Shown here in pieces: positions 41,642-54,344 of a stretch of 64,000 nucleotides of DNA (positions are counted from its first letter, which is position 1; each line of letters opens with the position of its first letter). The DNA lies in assembly GCF_032854445.1 (NCBI RefSeq), contig NW_027017959.1, positions 124,001 through 188,000 of the forward strand. The letters run 5' to 3'. Under the pieces are notes generated by a model, which saw only the letters and a program-made list of their open reading frames with translations, made no database searches and was not told where the DNA came from. This DNA comes from Liolophura sinensis. Its lineage: Eukaryota > Mollusca > Polyplacophora > Chitonida > Chitonidae. The position numbers were made by a program, and so were the translations under genes.

Positions 41642-42561
41642 AGGGGTTGGCAGTTGTTATCTAATTCAGAGACTGAATGAGGAGGAATACATACCAAAAA
41701 TTAAGTAACTATTTCCCACAAAGGAACAAGGGCGGCCACAGCCTGAAGCCCAGCAACAAGATCAACAGGGATGTGAATTATATATTTTAACGAAAACAGA
41801 GACGCCGCCCTAAGCTCTCTCTTCCACACCAGATTACGTGCAATAAAGTGTATAATTTTTAAGAAATACTGTTATTTTTGTCAGATGTAATAGGATTGAT
41901 TTAGCTGTGTTATTTCAATAAAATTTACCTTATGATCTCGACAATTTCACTGAATAATTTTGCCATGTATAGACATTATGAGTGGAGGCGTATAGAAGAT
42001 GGTTTGTACCAGGGACGAACCTTCCTTGCACATCGGCTGCAAGATCGCCATGGTGTGGGTAATGTATCCATTACATCCGCATCTGATGTTGAAGGACCAA
42101 CCAAAGATCCAAACCTGTTAAGAGTTTGGACAGAGTCCCTAGTGGCCTTAAAGGGACACTCCTTGAGACCACTAGGTTTATTATTATTATCATCCTTAAA
42201 GGATTTATTTCCGGCTTGGATTTCATTTATTTCCAGATTTGGTTTTGGCAGTTTTGTTTTTGAATTGATTAGGTTCAGGTTTATTAGTTTGTTGTGTATT
42301 ATTTACTGGTTTAATTTGCTGTTCTGCAGTGTTCTGGTTTGAGCAACAGTTTGTAAATATTTAGAACTAGGTTTGTCGTTTCCAATGGAAGGAAGTTGAC
42401 AATGACTTTCCAAGTCAAGGAAGTTTGAGTCGAAAGAGATATTGCAGTTCGCTTGACCACATTGGCAAACGAAGGTTTCAGTGAAGTATTAGAAAGGTAG
42501 GCCAATCTGCGAGCCTCCTGATAAGATATATTGTTTTTAGTTTTTTAATTTATTATTTCCT

Positions 42562-43500
42562 TTATTTTAACGAAAAACGGATAGCCCTAGAAGAGGGTAT
42601 GCGATCTATACTGCAACTGCAGCACTTAACTGTCCTGCTGCAGTCGAAACCATCATGGCCCTCGCTGTCGCAGTGGAAACAAACTAGTTTATTTTTACAA
42701 TGGCCCTTGCCATGACCAAATTTTTGGCAAGTGAAGCAACGTGTCGGGTTAGGAATACATATATCCACATCGATCCTATACCGGTCAATGTAGATAAACG
42801 ACGGAAGGGATGTATTGTTGAAAGTCAAAAGAAATGTATTACCAGATATCTTTGTAGTGAAGGGTTTCACTTTCGTAACACGCTGTGATTTCAGTTTAGC
42901 TCTTAGGATAAATCAATAATATCACTATTCCCATTACGTATTATTCCCGGACAGCTGTTCAGGGAATGGTGAGGGGATGCAAAAAACAGGCAAAAAAAGT
43001 TTATTTATTGACACTAAATTTTATGATTGTTGCTTCCGGATCTTACTTTTTTTGCGTTTTCTAATGTCCCAGCTGCCCCCTGGAGATCCCGTCTTAAAAT
43101 AGAGGGATAAACTTTTTGAGACCGGCTTTTGTTTACTCTTAGTGGAGAGAACAATGAAAGCCGGCCAACTGTCCTGCCCATTATCAAGTGCGTCTGATAA
43201 AACTTCTAACTTCCTCTTTTTATCAGCAATTGAAGTTGGCTGAGAGGTGGATCTGATAGATACATTAGAAACATTGGCAAAAAGGTTTACGTAGGACATG
43301 GCATCTAGATAATAAAAGTTTGCCCCATGTTTTCCCCAGCCACCACGGAGTGCCAAGAGAAGCAATGCCTGAACCTGGGCATACCCAGCAGGAAACACAT
43401 CAAGGACTCCACATGGGATATACTCAATAAATGGTTTTAATATGCACACCCAATTCCCCATCACAAGCTCCTCCGTCTCCCACCCAATGAATAAGGTCAC
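42562..43500 (-). pseudogene. ORF1 (gag-like, zinc knuckles) of copy A
   Basis: The N-terminal part at 43500-43021 (NVSIRSTSQPTSIADKKRKL, SWPAFIVLSTKSKQKPVSK) is followed by the zinc-knuckle block at 42870-42562: CFTCQKFGHGKGHC and CFHCDSEGHDGFDC (both CX2CX4HX4C) and a third, damaged knuckle (CCSCSIDR). The nucleic-acid-binding protein of the retrotransposon; frames are not joined. The variable, Pro-rich C-terminal part continues leftward to about 41950. Confidence 0.75.
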
Positions 43501-43639
43501 ACATCAGACACGTACAAATCGAGTGACCCACAAACGAAACTTGAGAAATGAGTTATTCTCTAAGGGGTGATGTTGTGGAGAAATTTGGGGACAACGCAGA
43601 GCCAAGACGTGACCAATCCGTTCAAAGTTCAAATTCGTA

Positions 43640-44760
43640 GCCCATGAATGTGTTCTTTAACGAAAAGCGGACAGCCCCGTCACTGCCGCACTAAAAACAA
43701 ACCAGTTTATGATTACACCGGCCTTTGGCGTGACCAAACTTTTGGCAGCTGAAACAACGTGTCGGATTAGGAATATGTAAGTTCACACTTACCTATACAG
43801 GCCAATGTAAATATACGACGGACGAGATTTACTATTGAAAATCACAAGATATGTATTTAGTTGAAGGATGTTACCAGATTTGTTCGTAGTTGTGTGTTTC
43901 ACTTTGGTAACACCGCAACAGTTCAGTTCTGTGCATTTGTCCTCTTCTTATAAGTCAATGATATATTGATCCGTGTAACGTGTTATTCCCTGGCAGCTAT
44001 TCAGGGAATTGTGAGGGGATGCAACAACAGAAATATCATTTTTTTTTATTACAGCTAATAATTTTTTGATTTGTTTCTGGAAACATTGAATGAGAATGAG
44101 ATCTCCGGGTCGTAATTTTTTTAACGTTTAGTAATATTACCAACAGCGCTTTGCAAAGCCCTTTTTTAATACAAATGGAAGAATTTTCGAGGCCTGCTTG
44201 TGTTCACTCTTTGTTGAGAGAACGATGAAAACTGGTCAACTCTCCGACAAAACCTTTAACTTCTTGCCAGCACCTGGAATCGGCTGAGAAGAAGACCTGG
44301 TAGTTATAATAGAGCCATTTGAAGAAAAATTTTAAGAAGACATGGTATATAAATAATAAAACTTACCCCATGTGTTCCCTACCCACCACGGAGTGCTAAC
44401 AAGGGCGATGCCTGAACCTGGGGATACCCAGCATGGTCAAGCCGATTGATCGGACCGGGCCATTCCAACCTCCCGTTTCTCCCCAAGTCAGAGCCAAAGT
44501 GGCGCGTTGGGCGTGAGGATCTGGCAAGACCAACACGACCTCACCCACCAAGATCCCGTCCTCGGAGATTACGGGCCCCAACCCACGGCAAACAGTTCGC
44601 TCCCCGGTTGCCTCTCACACAACCGAGAAGATGTGAGCCTATTATATTTACCGGGACTAAATGGGAGAGCTTTTTACGATAAGCTTGCCTACCGGGCTGA
44701 AATCCTATTTTTATGACTCCGGAGACCCCACGGGGACAAATGATTGACTATGGCTCAACA
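43640..44760 (-). mobile_element. Non-LTR 5' fragment A' (ORF1 and 5' untranslated region)
   Basis: A second, more decayed ORF1 (zinc-knuckle region about 43680-43800 in nucleotide similarity) preceded by the GC-rich 5' block 44400-44760, which is the reverse complement of 29700-30060. At its left edge (43622-43655) lies a short match to the Penelope 3' region (AAATTCGTAG at 6545 and 35358). Confidence 0.65.
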
Positions 44761-46784
44761 CCATAGTGACATTTAACGCAAAGCACAAGAAAAACTATGG
44801 TGGTATATCAAGAGTGAAATACGACAAAGAAAAGGCGTAAGCAATGCTCAGTGAATTCTAGTGAGGATGTAAGGTTTTATCATTAAGCTAGGTTAGAAGT
44901 TTACACTGCGATGCCAAAATTATATGTTAACATAACATACCTATTTACTACAAGCTTGTATTGCCATGTTAAATACATTGGACAGAAGAAAAAAAAATTG
45001 CCATCCATATTTCAAATTGGTACTTTACTTGCACAGCAAAATGACCCCTCAGTTGTGTGTATTGGTGGCAATGAGTCATAGAACTTACCTTGGTTACTGA
45101 ACTCCAAACTGGGTTCAGTCGTCTTGATACGGGATGGCGTTCTGTTATCCCTTGGGTGTCAGAAATGCACATTTTATACAATGCGAATCATGTATATGTA
45201 CAGCAGTTTTCTATTGTCTCCTTTCAAACCGGATTTGGGTTGAATGCGTGCTCACAACCGTCTATTTTCTGCAGTATATTGTGTTTTTCTGTATTCTTCC
45301 ACATGCTGTAATTATATCCTTATGTGCTTGGCATTGTCCAGATTCTACCCTCTATGTAATTACATCCAGAATCAATGCAGTTGTTCTCCTCTGTATAACC
45401 AGAAGGACAGGCTATTTTGATTCTTAGAAATAAGCACATCACTTCTTGCATTATTTGTTCACAATCCAATTAGTTCATGTTTATTGGAATATTGAAAACG
45501 TTTTGCTAAATTAAAAGTGTTTACTTATTAATTTATTTATGCAATCCGACCTTATAATTCGCACTGCTTATACATGTACTGTTCCGAGCGGTGCCGACCA
45601 TTAGCTCACAGACATGGTCAATTCCTTTTTGAGGTATATCTGATGGTAAATTACACACACTAGGATGAAATCATTTAATTTATGAGTTACACATCCTGTG
45701 TCATGTCCTATTGGTGGCGAGATGTTGTGGAAATGTCCAGGAAACACAGACGATCTTGAACGTTTGGTATTATGTATGTGTTTCCGACCTTTGCAGTTAT
45801 TGCCAGCGAATGGTCCACGGAAATATCCACTTGCGTGAAAGATATCTAACATGATTAAATGAATAGTTAGAGTTTAAGACGACAGTGGCATCATTTTAGT
45901 CATATGGTGGGAAGAGCATGTTAGAATCTAGAAACAGTTGTCATGCGACATGAGAACGATAGCAAAAAAATCAGACGAAATATTGAAATGGTCACTCGTA
46001 ACCCTGCGTAGCCCGTAAGTCGTATATGTTGCCCATTGAATTTATATGAGAGCGAAACATTAACAGTTTATTTCAGCTGTACACCTCATTCTATATCACG
46101 TGTCGCGATCGCAATACACAGTATGAACCCGTATAAATAAAATATCAACTACATCCTACGTGTTTTAGTTATTTCCATTTCCATCTAATGTGAGTCCATA
46201 TTAACTGTGTGCAATTTTAACTTTTACGCTGGGGCCTCTGTGGCTCAGTTGGTTAGAACGCTAGAGCAGGGTAATGACACAGAAGCCTCCAACCAATGCG
46301 GTCGCTATGAGCTCATGCTGGCTTCCTCTCCGGCCGTTCATACTAATCCACTAACTGATAACAGTCCCAAGGCTTACCGGTAATCCTTCTCTCAGCTTTC
46401 CTAAGCTTTACACCATACACAGGAATAATTTGACATAAGATAGTTTTAGCTGGCGCCTTTAAGTTTGATTTTATTTTCACACTTCTACACATAAACAAAT
46501 ATCAAACTGGTATAAAATCGTAACATTAAACCGGGTAATTGAGATAATGACTTAGTCAACGCGGACTGCGGGTGTAATACATTAGGACAATCTTTCGTCG
46601 ATATAATCTCTGTCTTGCATGTGTTAAATAACAAAATTCAAGTCGTAGATTTCTATTAGCTTATGTAAACCCGAGAATACATCTTGTAGGATTAAACTAA
46701 CTCAACTTTGACACACACTTTTTCCGTATATATATATTCATCACTTTAACCCTCAAATACAAGAAGTAATCAAGTTCATTCGAA
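44761..46784. other. AT-rich stretch without recognised gene
   Basis: No coding signal. It contains a truncated SINE at 46238-46345. Other open frames have no recognisable product. Confidence 0.5.
46238..46345 (+). mobile_element. Truncated tRNA-derived SINE
   Basis: GGGGCCTCTGTGGCTCAGTT, then a gapped match to the SINEs at 27293 and 28132 up to GGCTTCCTCTCCGGCCGT. The 3' part is missing. Confidence 0.8.
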
Positions 46785-47399
46785 TGAATGATTATCGCTT
46801 AAGGCTACATCGGCAATATCTCAGCCATATCGTGGCGAGAACAAGGTGAAAACACGATGCGCTTGAGGTTTTCGATATGACCGTAAGAACATCCATAATT
46901 GAAATGCAGTAGAACTCGAAAACCAGCCTACTTTTAAAAATTGTATGTCTACAAATCTATGTGCATAGATTTTTTAACCTGTAAATATTTATTACAATTA
47001 AAAGTTAAATTCTAAGTTATAGGTTAATGGGCTTCAAATATTTGGTGACAACATTGCCACCGATCCTCTCAAATAAATCATATATAGAGTTGAAAGTGTA
47101 AAATCTTTGCCGAACATAAGCAAAGCCCACGCATTCAACCATGTTTCATGCCATATAGGACATCAACACCCTGGGGAGCACTGCTCCCATCTAGTATGAA
47201 ATTTTGTGTTAGACCACAATGCCCAATACGACACCTTGTTGAAACTACTTGGTCCATGTGAGACTTTTTGCAAGTAAAATCATTGTCTCCAGTGACAGGA
47301 TGCATAGCATGCGTTTTATTGTGGACCTGCAAGTCCCATTCACCCTGCCAAAGGCGACGAATATATTTTAAAATATTGGACTTCGTGTCAGTATAAGGG

Positions 47400-47865
47400 A
47401 TTTTAATCTTAGATATGGGTTTATTGAGGGCAGCCTTCGCCTCCCTGTCTGCGACTGTGTTTCCATGGATACCAATAGGACTTGATAACCCACAGAATGT
47501 AATATCTTTACCTCTTTTAATTAGTTTTCTAAGGACAATATTTCAAGTATCAATGGATTTTAAAATTTATTATACTGTATTGCCAAAAGGAAAGACAGCG
47601 ACTCACTGCATACCACTGCCTTCTGGGTACGCCCAAAAGATACAAATGATAAGGCCAGGAGTACAGCTCTTGCCTCAGCAGAGAAGATTGAATAAGAGGA
47701 TGGAAGACGAAGAGAAGAGACTCGCTGCTCCATGACGGCCACAGCCCCAGCCCTCTCCCCACCCTTCGACCCGTCAGTGTATATAAATATATAATCCATA
47801 TAATTAACCCTAAATTCAGCAAAACCTTGCTGAATTATAAGTGAAGTGGTATGTGATTTATTATA
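47400..47865 (-). pseudogene. RNase H domain of copy B
   Basis: Starts at about 47800 with IYTDGSKGGERAGAVAVM (first active-site Asp), then SIFSAEARAVLLAL (active-site Glu) and VVCSESLSFLLAI, where the usual CSDS Asp is Glu. A frameshift follows near 47560. Part of ORF2, removing RNA after reverse transcription. Confidence 0.75.
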
Positions 47866-49389
47866 AACCCTGTCAAAAAAGAAACGCAACCCCTGTCCTC
47901 GGATATCAAAAATTCGTTCGAATAAAGTTATTGCTTCCAAACTAAATTTTAGCCAAATGTAATGAAATTATACACGTTTTTAATGAAGATTACCATCCAA
48001 ACAACTGCCCTTTCTCTCCTAAGTGTATTTTATTGCTTATGACGTCACAACGCATGGACTGACCCTGTTGACGTCGCACACAGAACCATTCACATGCAAA
48101 TCATGTCAATGGCAGTTATAGTGTGGGGGTGTATAAAAGCCCATGTGCTTTCGTGTTTATTCATTCATTCGTCGACGAAAGGCAGTCGGTAAAATGCCGC
48201 GGCTGAGTGCTGCCGACCGAAATATAGCCATTGGTCGTCTTCAAGCCGGAGAAAGTTTTGGTACTATTGCACCACACCTAATTGTTCACAAAACAACGAT
48301 ATCCCGACTTTGGAGGCGTTACAACTTTAATTCGACCAACGATCGCCCGAGAAGTGGAAGGTCAAGAATCACGACCCCACTTCAAGATGGGTACATCCGG
48401 GTGCTTCACCTGCGTAATCGGCATGCCCTACCAACCATGACTGCCACACAAATACCAGGTTTGAGGAGAGTGTCGGCTCAAACGATTAGGAACCGTCTGA
48501 AAGAAGCGGGTTTACGTGCCTGTAGACCAGTTGTTGGACCTGTACTACGCCCCTTACATCGACGCCTACGATTCGGGTGGTGCAACAACGTAAAGATATG
48601 GACTTTACAAAACTGGAGGCGCATCTGGTTTTCTGACGAATCCCGTTTTCTTTTGACACGTCACGACGGAAGACAGCGTGTGTATAGGAGACGTCATGAA
48701 CGCTTTACGCCCATCTGCGTCCGGCAGGTGGACAGATTTGGCGGAGGCAGTGTTGTGGTTTGGGGCGCCATCTCGTACAACCAGAAATCAGACTTGGTGA
48801 TCGTTCCAGGGAACCTGACAGCCGAACATTACATCAACCTCGTGTTACAGCCTCACCTTCTCCCGACTATTGACCGACAGACACAACTTTTCCAACAGGA
48901 CAACGCCAGGCGTCATACTGCACGTGCAACAATGAACTTTCTGCAGGATTCCAACGTCAATGTCTTGCCGTGGCCCTCTAAATCACCAGACCTCAACCCT
49001 CTTGAACACCTATGGGATACTCTGGATCGACACGTGCGTCAACGTCAACCACCGCCACAGACGCTTCAGCTCGCCGTTGCGTTACAGGAGGAGTGAAGGG
49101 CCATTCCCCAGGAGAGAATCCGGCGTCTTATCCGTTCTTGTCCAAGGAGATGCCGTGCAGTGATTGCAGCTCGTGGTGGTCATACGAGATACTGAGGAAG
49201 ACGCCCCCTGGTGAGCAACTGGTGTCTGTGAGATGACTTTTGAAAAGACAGTTTTAAACATGACCATCTTGATTATTATTCTGCCAAATTTCTGACTTCT
49301 GTCTTCAATAAGAAAAAAGATGTGCCGTCCTAAAACTAAATATTAAAATCTGTAAAATACGGGGGTTGAGTTTCTTTTTGGACAGAGTT
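47866..49389 (+). mobile_element. Tc1/mariner transposon Tc1-1, complete
   Basis: 1524 bp with inverted ends of about 31 bp (left AACCCTGTCAAAAAAGAAAC, right inverted AACTCTGTCCAAAAAGAAAC) and a TA duplication at 47864-47865 and 49390-49391. The same retrotransposon site without the insertion is seen at about 61455-61485. Encodes one transposase. Confidence 0.93.
48194..49195 (+). pseudogene. Tc1-1 transposase, one internal stop
   Basis: ATG at 48194 (MPRLSAADRNIAIGRLQAGE). Helix-turn-helix region about residues 5-60, second DNA-binding part with GRSRITTPLQDGYI, catalytic triad in WFSDESRFLL, QQDNARRHTA and SPDLNPLEHLWD (DD34E). Single in-frame TGA at 49094 where a Trp codon would be one base away. 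The frame continues to the natural stop at 49193 (RIRRLIRSCPRRCRAVIAAR). 333 residues, normal length. One codon is missing near 49068 relative to the other copy. Almost intact, so probably young. Confidence 0.92.
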
Positions 49390-49399
49390 TATTTACGTA

Positions 49400-50600
49400 G
49401 ATCGAATATCAATTTAGGTTGTGGAAGAAGCCAGGGAGGTGACACCAGAAAAGACACCGCTGCTACTTCTTCCAGCTTGAGGTCAACATGGTCCCGCAGA
49501 AAACACCAAACGAAGGGATCTTATTGGGACATTTATTAAATGTATGTACATATGGTGGATTAAAAACACAGTCGTAGTCAGGGTTTGTTAGATGAGCTTT
49601 AAGCTTTGTGGCATATTAAAGGCCGAGTTCAATAAGTCGGATATATAAAGAAGGCTCGTTAGCCCCCACGTATAAACTCTCTACTGGTGAAGTTCTAAAA
49701 GCACCGAGGCTGAGCCTCAAAACTTCGTGATGAACAGGATCCAACATTTTAATATACGACTTCCTTCCGGAACCGTAAATGATGGACCCATAGTTCAATT
49801 TAGACCTCACCAGAAAACGATATAAATTAAGTAAAAGAGGCCGGTCAGCAACCCCAATCGATGCTAGACACGACCTAGGTAACAACTAAAGCCTTTGTAC
49901 ATTTAGCTTTAAGCATTTCTATAAGAGGTATAAAAGATAGCATACTATCAAATATTATACCTAACAATTTTTTTTCGCCAAAAACTTTTAACCTCTTCAC
50001 CACAAAAATCAAGCTTGGGGTCAAGATGAAGTATTGTATTTATTACAAATATGCATACCGACGGTTTTACGCGTTAAACATCTAAAACACTTTCCAGTTG
50101 CCCATTTCTCGTTCTTAATGAGGCAATGCTGCAGCTGACGTTCGATGTTATTCATATTTTTAGCACATACAAGGAAATCACCTACATATAAAGAACCCTC
50201 TGTACCAGATGTCACAGTTTCAGGCAGACTATTTATTTTTATGCTCAATAGAGTAGGCAAATATCATTAAGCAAGGCCAAAAGACTCAAGTTGATTATGT
50301 GGTAAATGGTTCAAAAGCTTATAATATATATATTATCTAGGCTGCACGCCGTATTGTGTGCCTTTTTAGTAAAGTTTAAGCTCTTCGCACGACAAAGGTC
50401 GATTATGGTCTTCCCAATTCTAGGAAGTAAAGGACAGTTTAATTTTCTCTTTTTGCGTTTTAATATGCTCAAATTCAGAAGAATAATTCTTAGAAGATGA
50501 CCCCTGAGATATTTTTTTAAGCCAGTCTATTTGAGGCTGATCTATATCACGATTAGTTAACAAATGATCACCATCTTTAAAATAGAGTACTTTTGCCTAC
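49400..50600 (-). pseudogene. RT domain of copy B
   Basis: From right to left: palm fragment 50260-50021 with SLYVGDFLV, where the catalytic YVDD has become YVGD, then the thumb/connection at 49885-49616 (LLNLYRFLVRSKLNYGSI, KMLDPVHHEVLRLSLGAFRT). Inactive because of the Asp loss and frameshifts. Confidence 0.78.
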
Positions 50601-50899
50601 TGTTGTTATCCTTAAGTTTCTGAACTATGTTCCAGACCCCATGCATAGGCGCCACGACGTAATGCCTAAAACAAAGTTCCGCCAATAATATCGTCTCTTG
50701 GACTTAATTAGTCGACGAGCCCTAGCTCTAAATATATGAACAGGGTTTAAATTATTCTAATGAGGACCATGATAAAATCCGCGCTCCGCCTTTTTGAGAT
50801 TTTTTTATGGCTTTATGAGAGTCATTATAGTACCAGGGTTTACTTTTCGATTTGTCGAGGTCTTAGGTATGGTTCTATAGGCTGCTGTTTATTCATCAG

Positions 50900-51230
50900 T
50901 TTTCCAAGTTTTCTGTTCATTAATTTTTAACAAAGCATCACGCGGATTTTCCGAAGTAATGTCAGTCTCACAGAACATCTCAAATGCCGTCCTTTACTCT
51001 ACTTTACAAAACTTCCACTTAGCTACACGTTGCAATAAATTAGACGTGAGATGCTCTAGGATAATCGGAAAATGGTCACTACCACAGAGATATTCATGCA
51101 CCTCCCATGAAAAAATCCGGCAGAAGTGATGCATCCGTGATAGTGAGATCGATAGCAAAGTATAAACCATTACCTGGATGTAAATAGATATTACACCCAT
51201 CAGTCCCTATTTTTGCTTTTATTTATTTAT
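50900..51230 (-). pseudogene. APE endonuclease end of copy B
   Basis: The block GSDHFPIILEHLTSN (the SDH motif of APE nucleases) is at about 51100-51060. The upstream catalytic part is missing. Confidence 0.65.
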
Positions 51231-51415
51231 ATTATTACTAACCCGAAAGCGGTTTGTGAGCATTTTTGAGCATTAAAAAGTCAAACAAAAAGTATAGACA
51301 CGTTTAAAATCATATAAAAGAAAAATAATAGTTAAAACTCGAAAACCGGCATATTTTTATAATAATATATCTTGAAATCTATATGTAAATAACTCTTTAT
51401 TGATATTTACGACAA

Positions 51416-51613
51416 TTATATTTTATGATATAGGCCAATGGCTTTCAAATATTTTATGACACCCTCGCGAGAGATCTTGACAAATAAATGATATATAGAG
51501 TTGATTGTGGAGAATCTTTGCCGAACGTGGACAAAGTCCACACAGTCAACCAGGATATGTTCGATGCCATAATCGGCTTCACATCCAATACACTCGGGAG
51601 CACTGCTCCCCAC
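51416..51613 (-). pseudogene. C-terminal Cys/His region of ORF2, copy C
   Basis: CIGCEADYGIEHILVDCVDF and IYHLFVKIS match the ORF2 ends at 40484 and 62700. A CX2C...H pattern is common at the end of this retrotransposon group. Confidence 0.7.
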
Positions 51614-52277
51614 CTAAGATAAAATTGTGTGTCAGATGAGAATGCCCAATACGATATCTCGTTAAAACTACTTGGCCTCTACGAGACATTTGACAGGTAT
51701 AGGCATTGTAGCCAATGGCAGGATGAATAGAATCCAATTTGTTATGTATCTGCAAGTCCCATTCACCCTGCCAAAGGCGACGAATGAGCTTTGGATGAGC
51801 TTTAAGCTTTGTAGCGTATTAAAGGCTTAGTTTTATACGTCGGTTATATAAAGAAGGTTCATTTGCCTCCACGTATAAACTCTCTACTGGTGAGGTTCTA
51901 AAAGCACCAAGGCTGAGCCTCAAAGCTTGGTATTGAACAGGATCCAACATTTTGGTATATGACTTCCTAGATGAACCGTAAATGATGGATCCTTAGTCCA
52001 ATTTAGATCTCAGCAGAGAACGATATAAGTTAAGTAAAACAGGTCGGTCAGCACCCCAATCGGTGCTAGACACGACCTTAATTATATCGAGAGTCTTTGT
52101 ACATTTAGCTTTAAGCATTTTTATATGAGGTATAAACGATAGCTTACTATTAAATATTATACCTAAAAATTTAGTCTCTCCAACAGTTTTAATCTGTTCA
52201 CCACAGAAAGCTCAGGGTCAAGATGAAGTTTCCGTTTATTACAAATATGCATACCGACGGTTTTACGCGTTAAACAT

Positions 52278-52784
52278 CTAAAACCGTTTTTCAGTTGCCC
52301 ATTTCTCGATTTTATTGAGACAAAGCTGCAACTGACATTCGATATTATTCATATTCTTAGCTCGGTAGCAAATAAGGAAGTCATCAACATATAAAGAACC
52401 CTCTGTGCCAGATGTTAATGTTTTTGCTAGGTTTTTTATTTTTATGCTGAACAGAGTTGGTGATAGAATGCTGCCCTGGGGTACACCCACTTCCTGCTCA
52501 TAAGCGTCAGGAAGAGTGGAACCTACCCCTTCCTTAAACTGACGATCAGATAAAAATATTGGTAATCGACCTTTTAATCCCATATTCGCGAGGTCTTTTA
52601 AAATACCATATCTCCATGAGGTGTCGTATGCCTTTTCAAAGTCAAAAAACCACATGTTCGTTATTGATGAAGCCATCCCGAATAAAAGTTTCGAATCGAA
52701 CAAGGTGATCCATGGCAGATCTACCTTGCCGAAAAGCACACTGAATATTAGAGAGTAACCTGTTGGTTTCAAGAAACCAAACAA
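52278..52784 (-). pseudogene. RT palm of copy C
   Basis: 168-codon open block with FFDFEKAYDTSWRYGIL (catalytic Asp), VGVPQGSILSPTLFSI (motif B) and GSLYVDDFLICYRAK (YVDD intact). Neighbouring RT segments are in other frames. Confidence 0.85.
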
Positions 52785-53599
52785 GTATCTTGTTAATCAT
52801 CCGTTTCATAGTCTTACAGACACAGCTGGTAAGATCTATGGGACGGTAATTATTTGGATCAGTATGATCCTTACCCGGTTTGAGAACCGGGATAATACAC
52901 GCCTCCCTTCATGATGGTGGAAAATTACCAGTTATCCAACTATTATTAAGCAAATCCAAGAAAGTCTCCAGTGGCTCAGGTGGTAAATGATTCAGAAGCT
53001 TATAATATACGTTATCCGGACCACAAGCAGTATCGTGGGCCTTTCTTGATGCAGTTTTAAGTTCCTAGGTATTAAAAGGACAATTATAATAGAAAATCGG
53101 AATTTAATTTTCTCCTTCTGGGTTTTAATATGTTGGGATTCTTTAGTACAATTCTCAAAAGAAGATTTCTTGGAAATTGTCTGAGCTAGTTTATTAGCTA
53201 TATCAGATGGAGAGGTTAATATATTATCTCCATCTTTCAAATGCTGGACTTTTGCTTTATTATTTTTGCCCTTAAGCTTGTCAACCATGTTCCAGACCTT
53301 ATGCATGGGTGTTTTTGACGTAATGCCCGAAACAAAGTTCTGCAAACAAGATCGTCTCTTGGACTCGAGTAATGGGCAAGCCTTAGCTCGAAAAATACGA
53401 ATCTGCGTTCAGCCTGTTTACGGTTCTTTATGGCTGCACGCCAGTCATTGTCGTACCAGGGTTTGCTTGAGGATTTGGGATTTGTCGAGGTCTTGTGTAT
53501 AGTTCTATCGGCAGCTCGTAATACAAGCTCGTTAAATTTTAATATAGGATCATCTGCTGCATTAAAAGTCTGTGGGGAGATACCAGCCTCACTGAACAT

Positions 53600-54290
53600 C
53601 TCAAATGCGATCCAGTCTGCTTAATCGAATTTCCACCTAGCTAAACGTTCTAAAGAATTAGAAGTGATATACTCTAGTATAATAGGAAAATGATCACTAC
53701 CAGAAAGCTCAACATGCACCTTCCAAGAAAAATCCGGGAGAAGTGATGAATCTGTGATAGTGAGATCGATAGCAGTGTAAGTGCCATTACCCGGATGTAA
53801 ATAGGTATTACGACCATCATTTAAATAACAGTTCCTTCCGTACATAAGAAGTCTTCTAATATCTTGCCCGTATTATTTAAGTTATTACTACCCCATAGGG
53901 GGTTATGGTACTTAAAATTTACCATTATAATAAACGGCTTAGGTAGTTGTTTTATTAAAGTATGTAACTGAGAACCTGACAAATAAGTGTCCGGAGGAAT
54001 ATACACCGAGCACAATGTGATTGTTTCAGACAGTGAAACACGAACGGCCACAGCCTGAAGCTCTGTATCGAGAGCAACAGGGCTGTGAATAATATTGTTA
54101 TTGATGAAGATCGAGGAGCCGCTTGCAGCCCGTCCTTCTTCATTTGAATAAGTGCTGTATGGGGAATAATTTTTAACGGCTTTTGTATCTTTGTCAGATG
54201 TCTTCAGGTGAGTTTCCTGAGACAAAGGGCAATGGATTTACTGATTGAACTAACTGTGTTATTTCAATAAAAGACTTCGACAATTACACT
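53600..54290 (-). pseudogene. APE endonuclease of copy C
   Basis: Blocks GSSIFINNNIIHSPVALD, AVAVRVSLSETITLCSVYIP (54225-53821) and YLHPGNGTYTAIDLTITDSS, SGSDHFPIIL (53845-53621). Order and motifs are those of apurinic-like endonucleases of non-LTR elements. A frameshift near 53830 splits them. Confidence 0.78.
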
Positions 54291-54344
54291 GTATAATTTT
54301 GTCTAAAGTAGACATTATGGAGGGAGACGTATAGGAGATTACTC

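Larger units (their letters stand above)
40871..43620 (-). mobile_element. Non-LTR copy A (5' part: ORF1, APE, start of RT)
   Basis: Minus strand. ORF1 at about 43500-41950, APE remains at about 41940-41150, first part of the RT ORF at about 41120-40880. RT palm, RNase H and 3' end are missing. Members of this family carry ORF1 with zinc knuckles and ORF2 with APE, RT and RNase H (I/Jockey group). Confidence 0.75.
46785..51230 (-). mobile_element. Non-LTR copy B, 5' truncated, carrying a Tc1 element
   Basis: Minus strand. APE end (about 51230-50900), RT (about 50600-49400), RNase H (47940-47400), C-terminal Cys/His region (47332-47100) and the 3' untranslated region ending near ATTC-type repeats at 46785. 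Interrupted by Tc1-1 at 47866-49389. Confidence 0.8.

Noticed and set aside
44446-44716. Plus-strand ORFs of 70-78 codons
   Set aside because: They lie in the 5' untranslated block of a minus-strand retrotransposon and are not conserved in the copy at 29700-30060.
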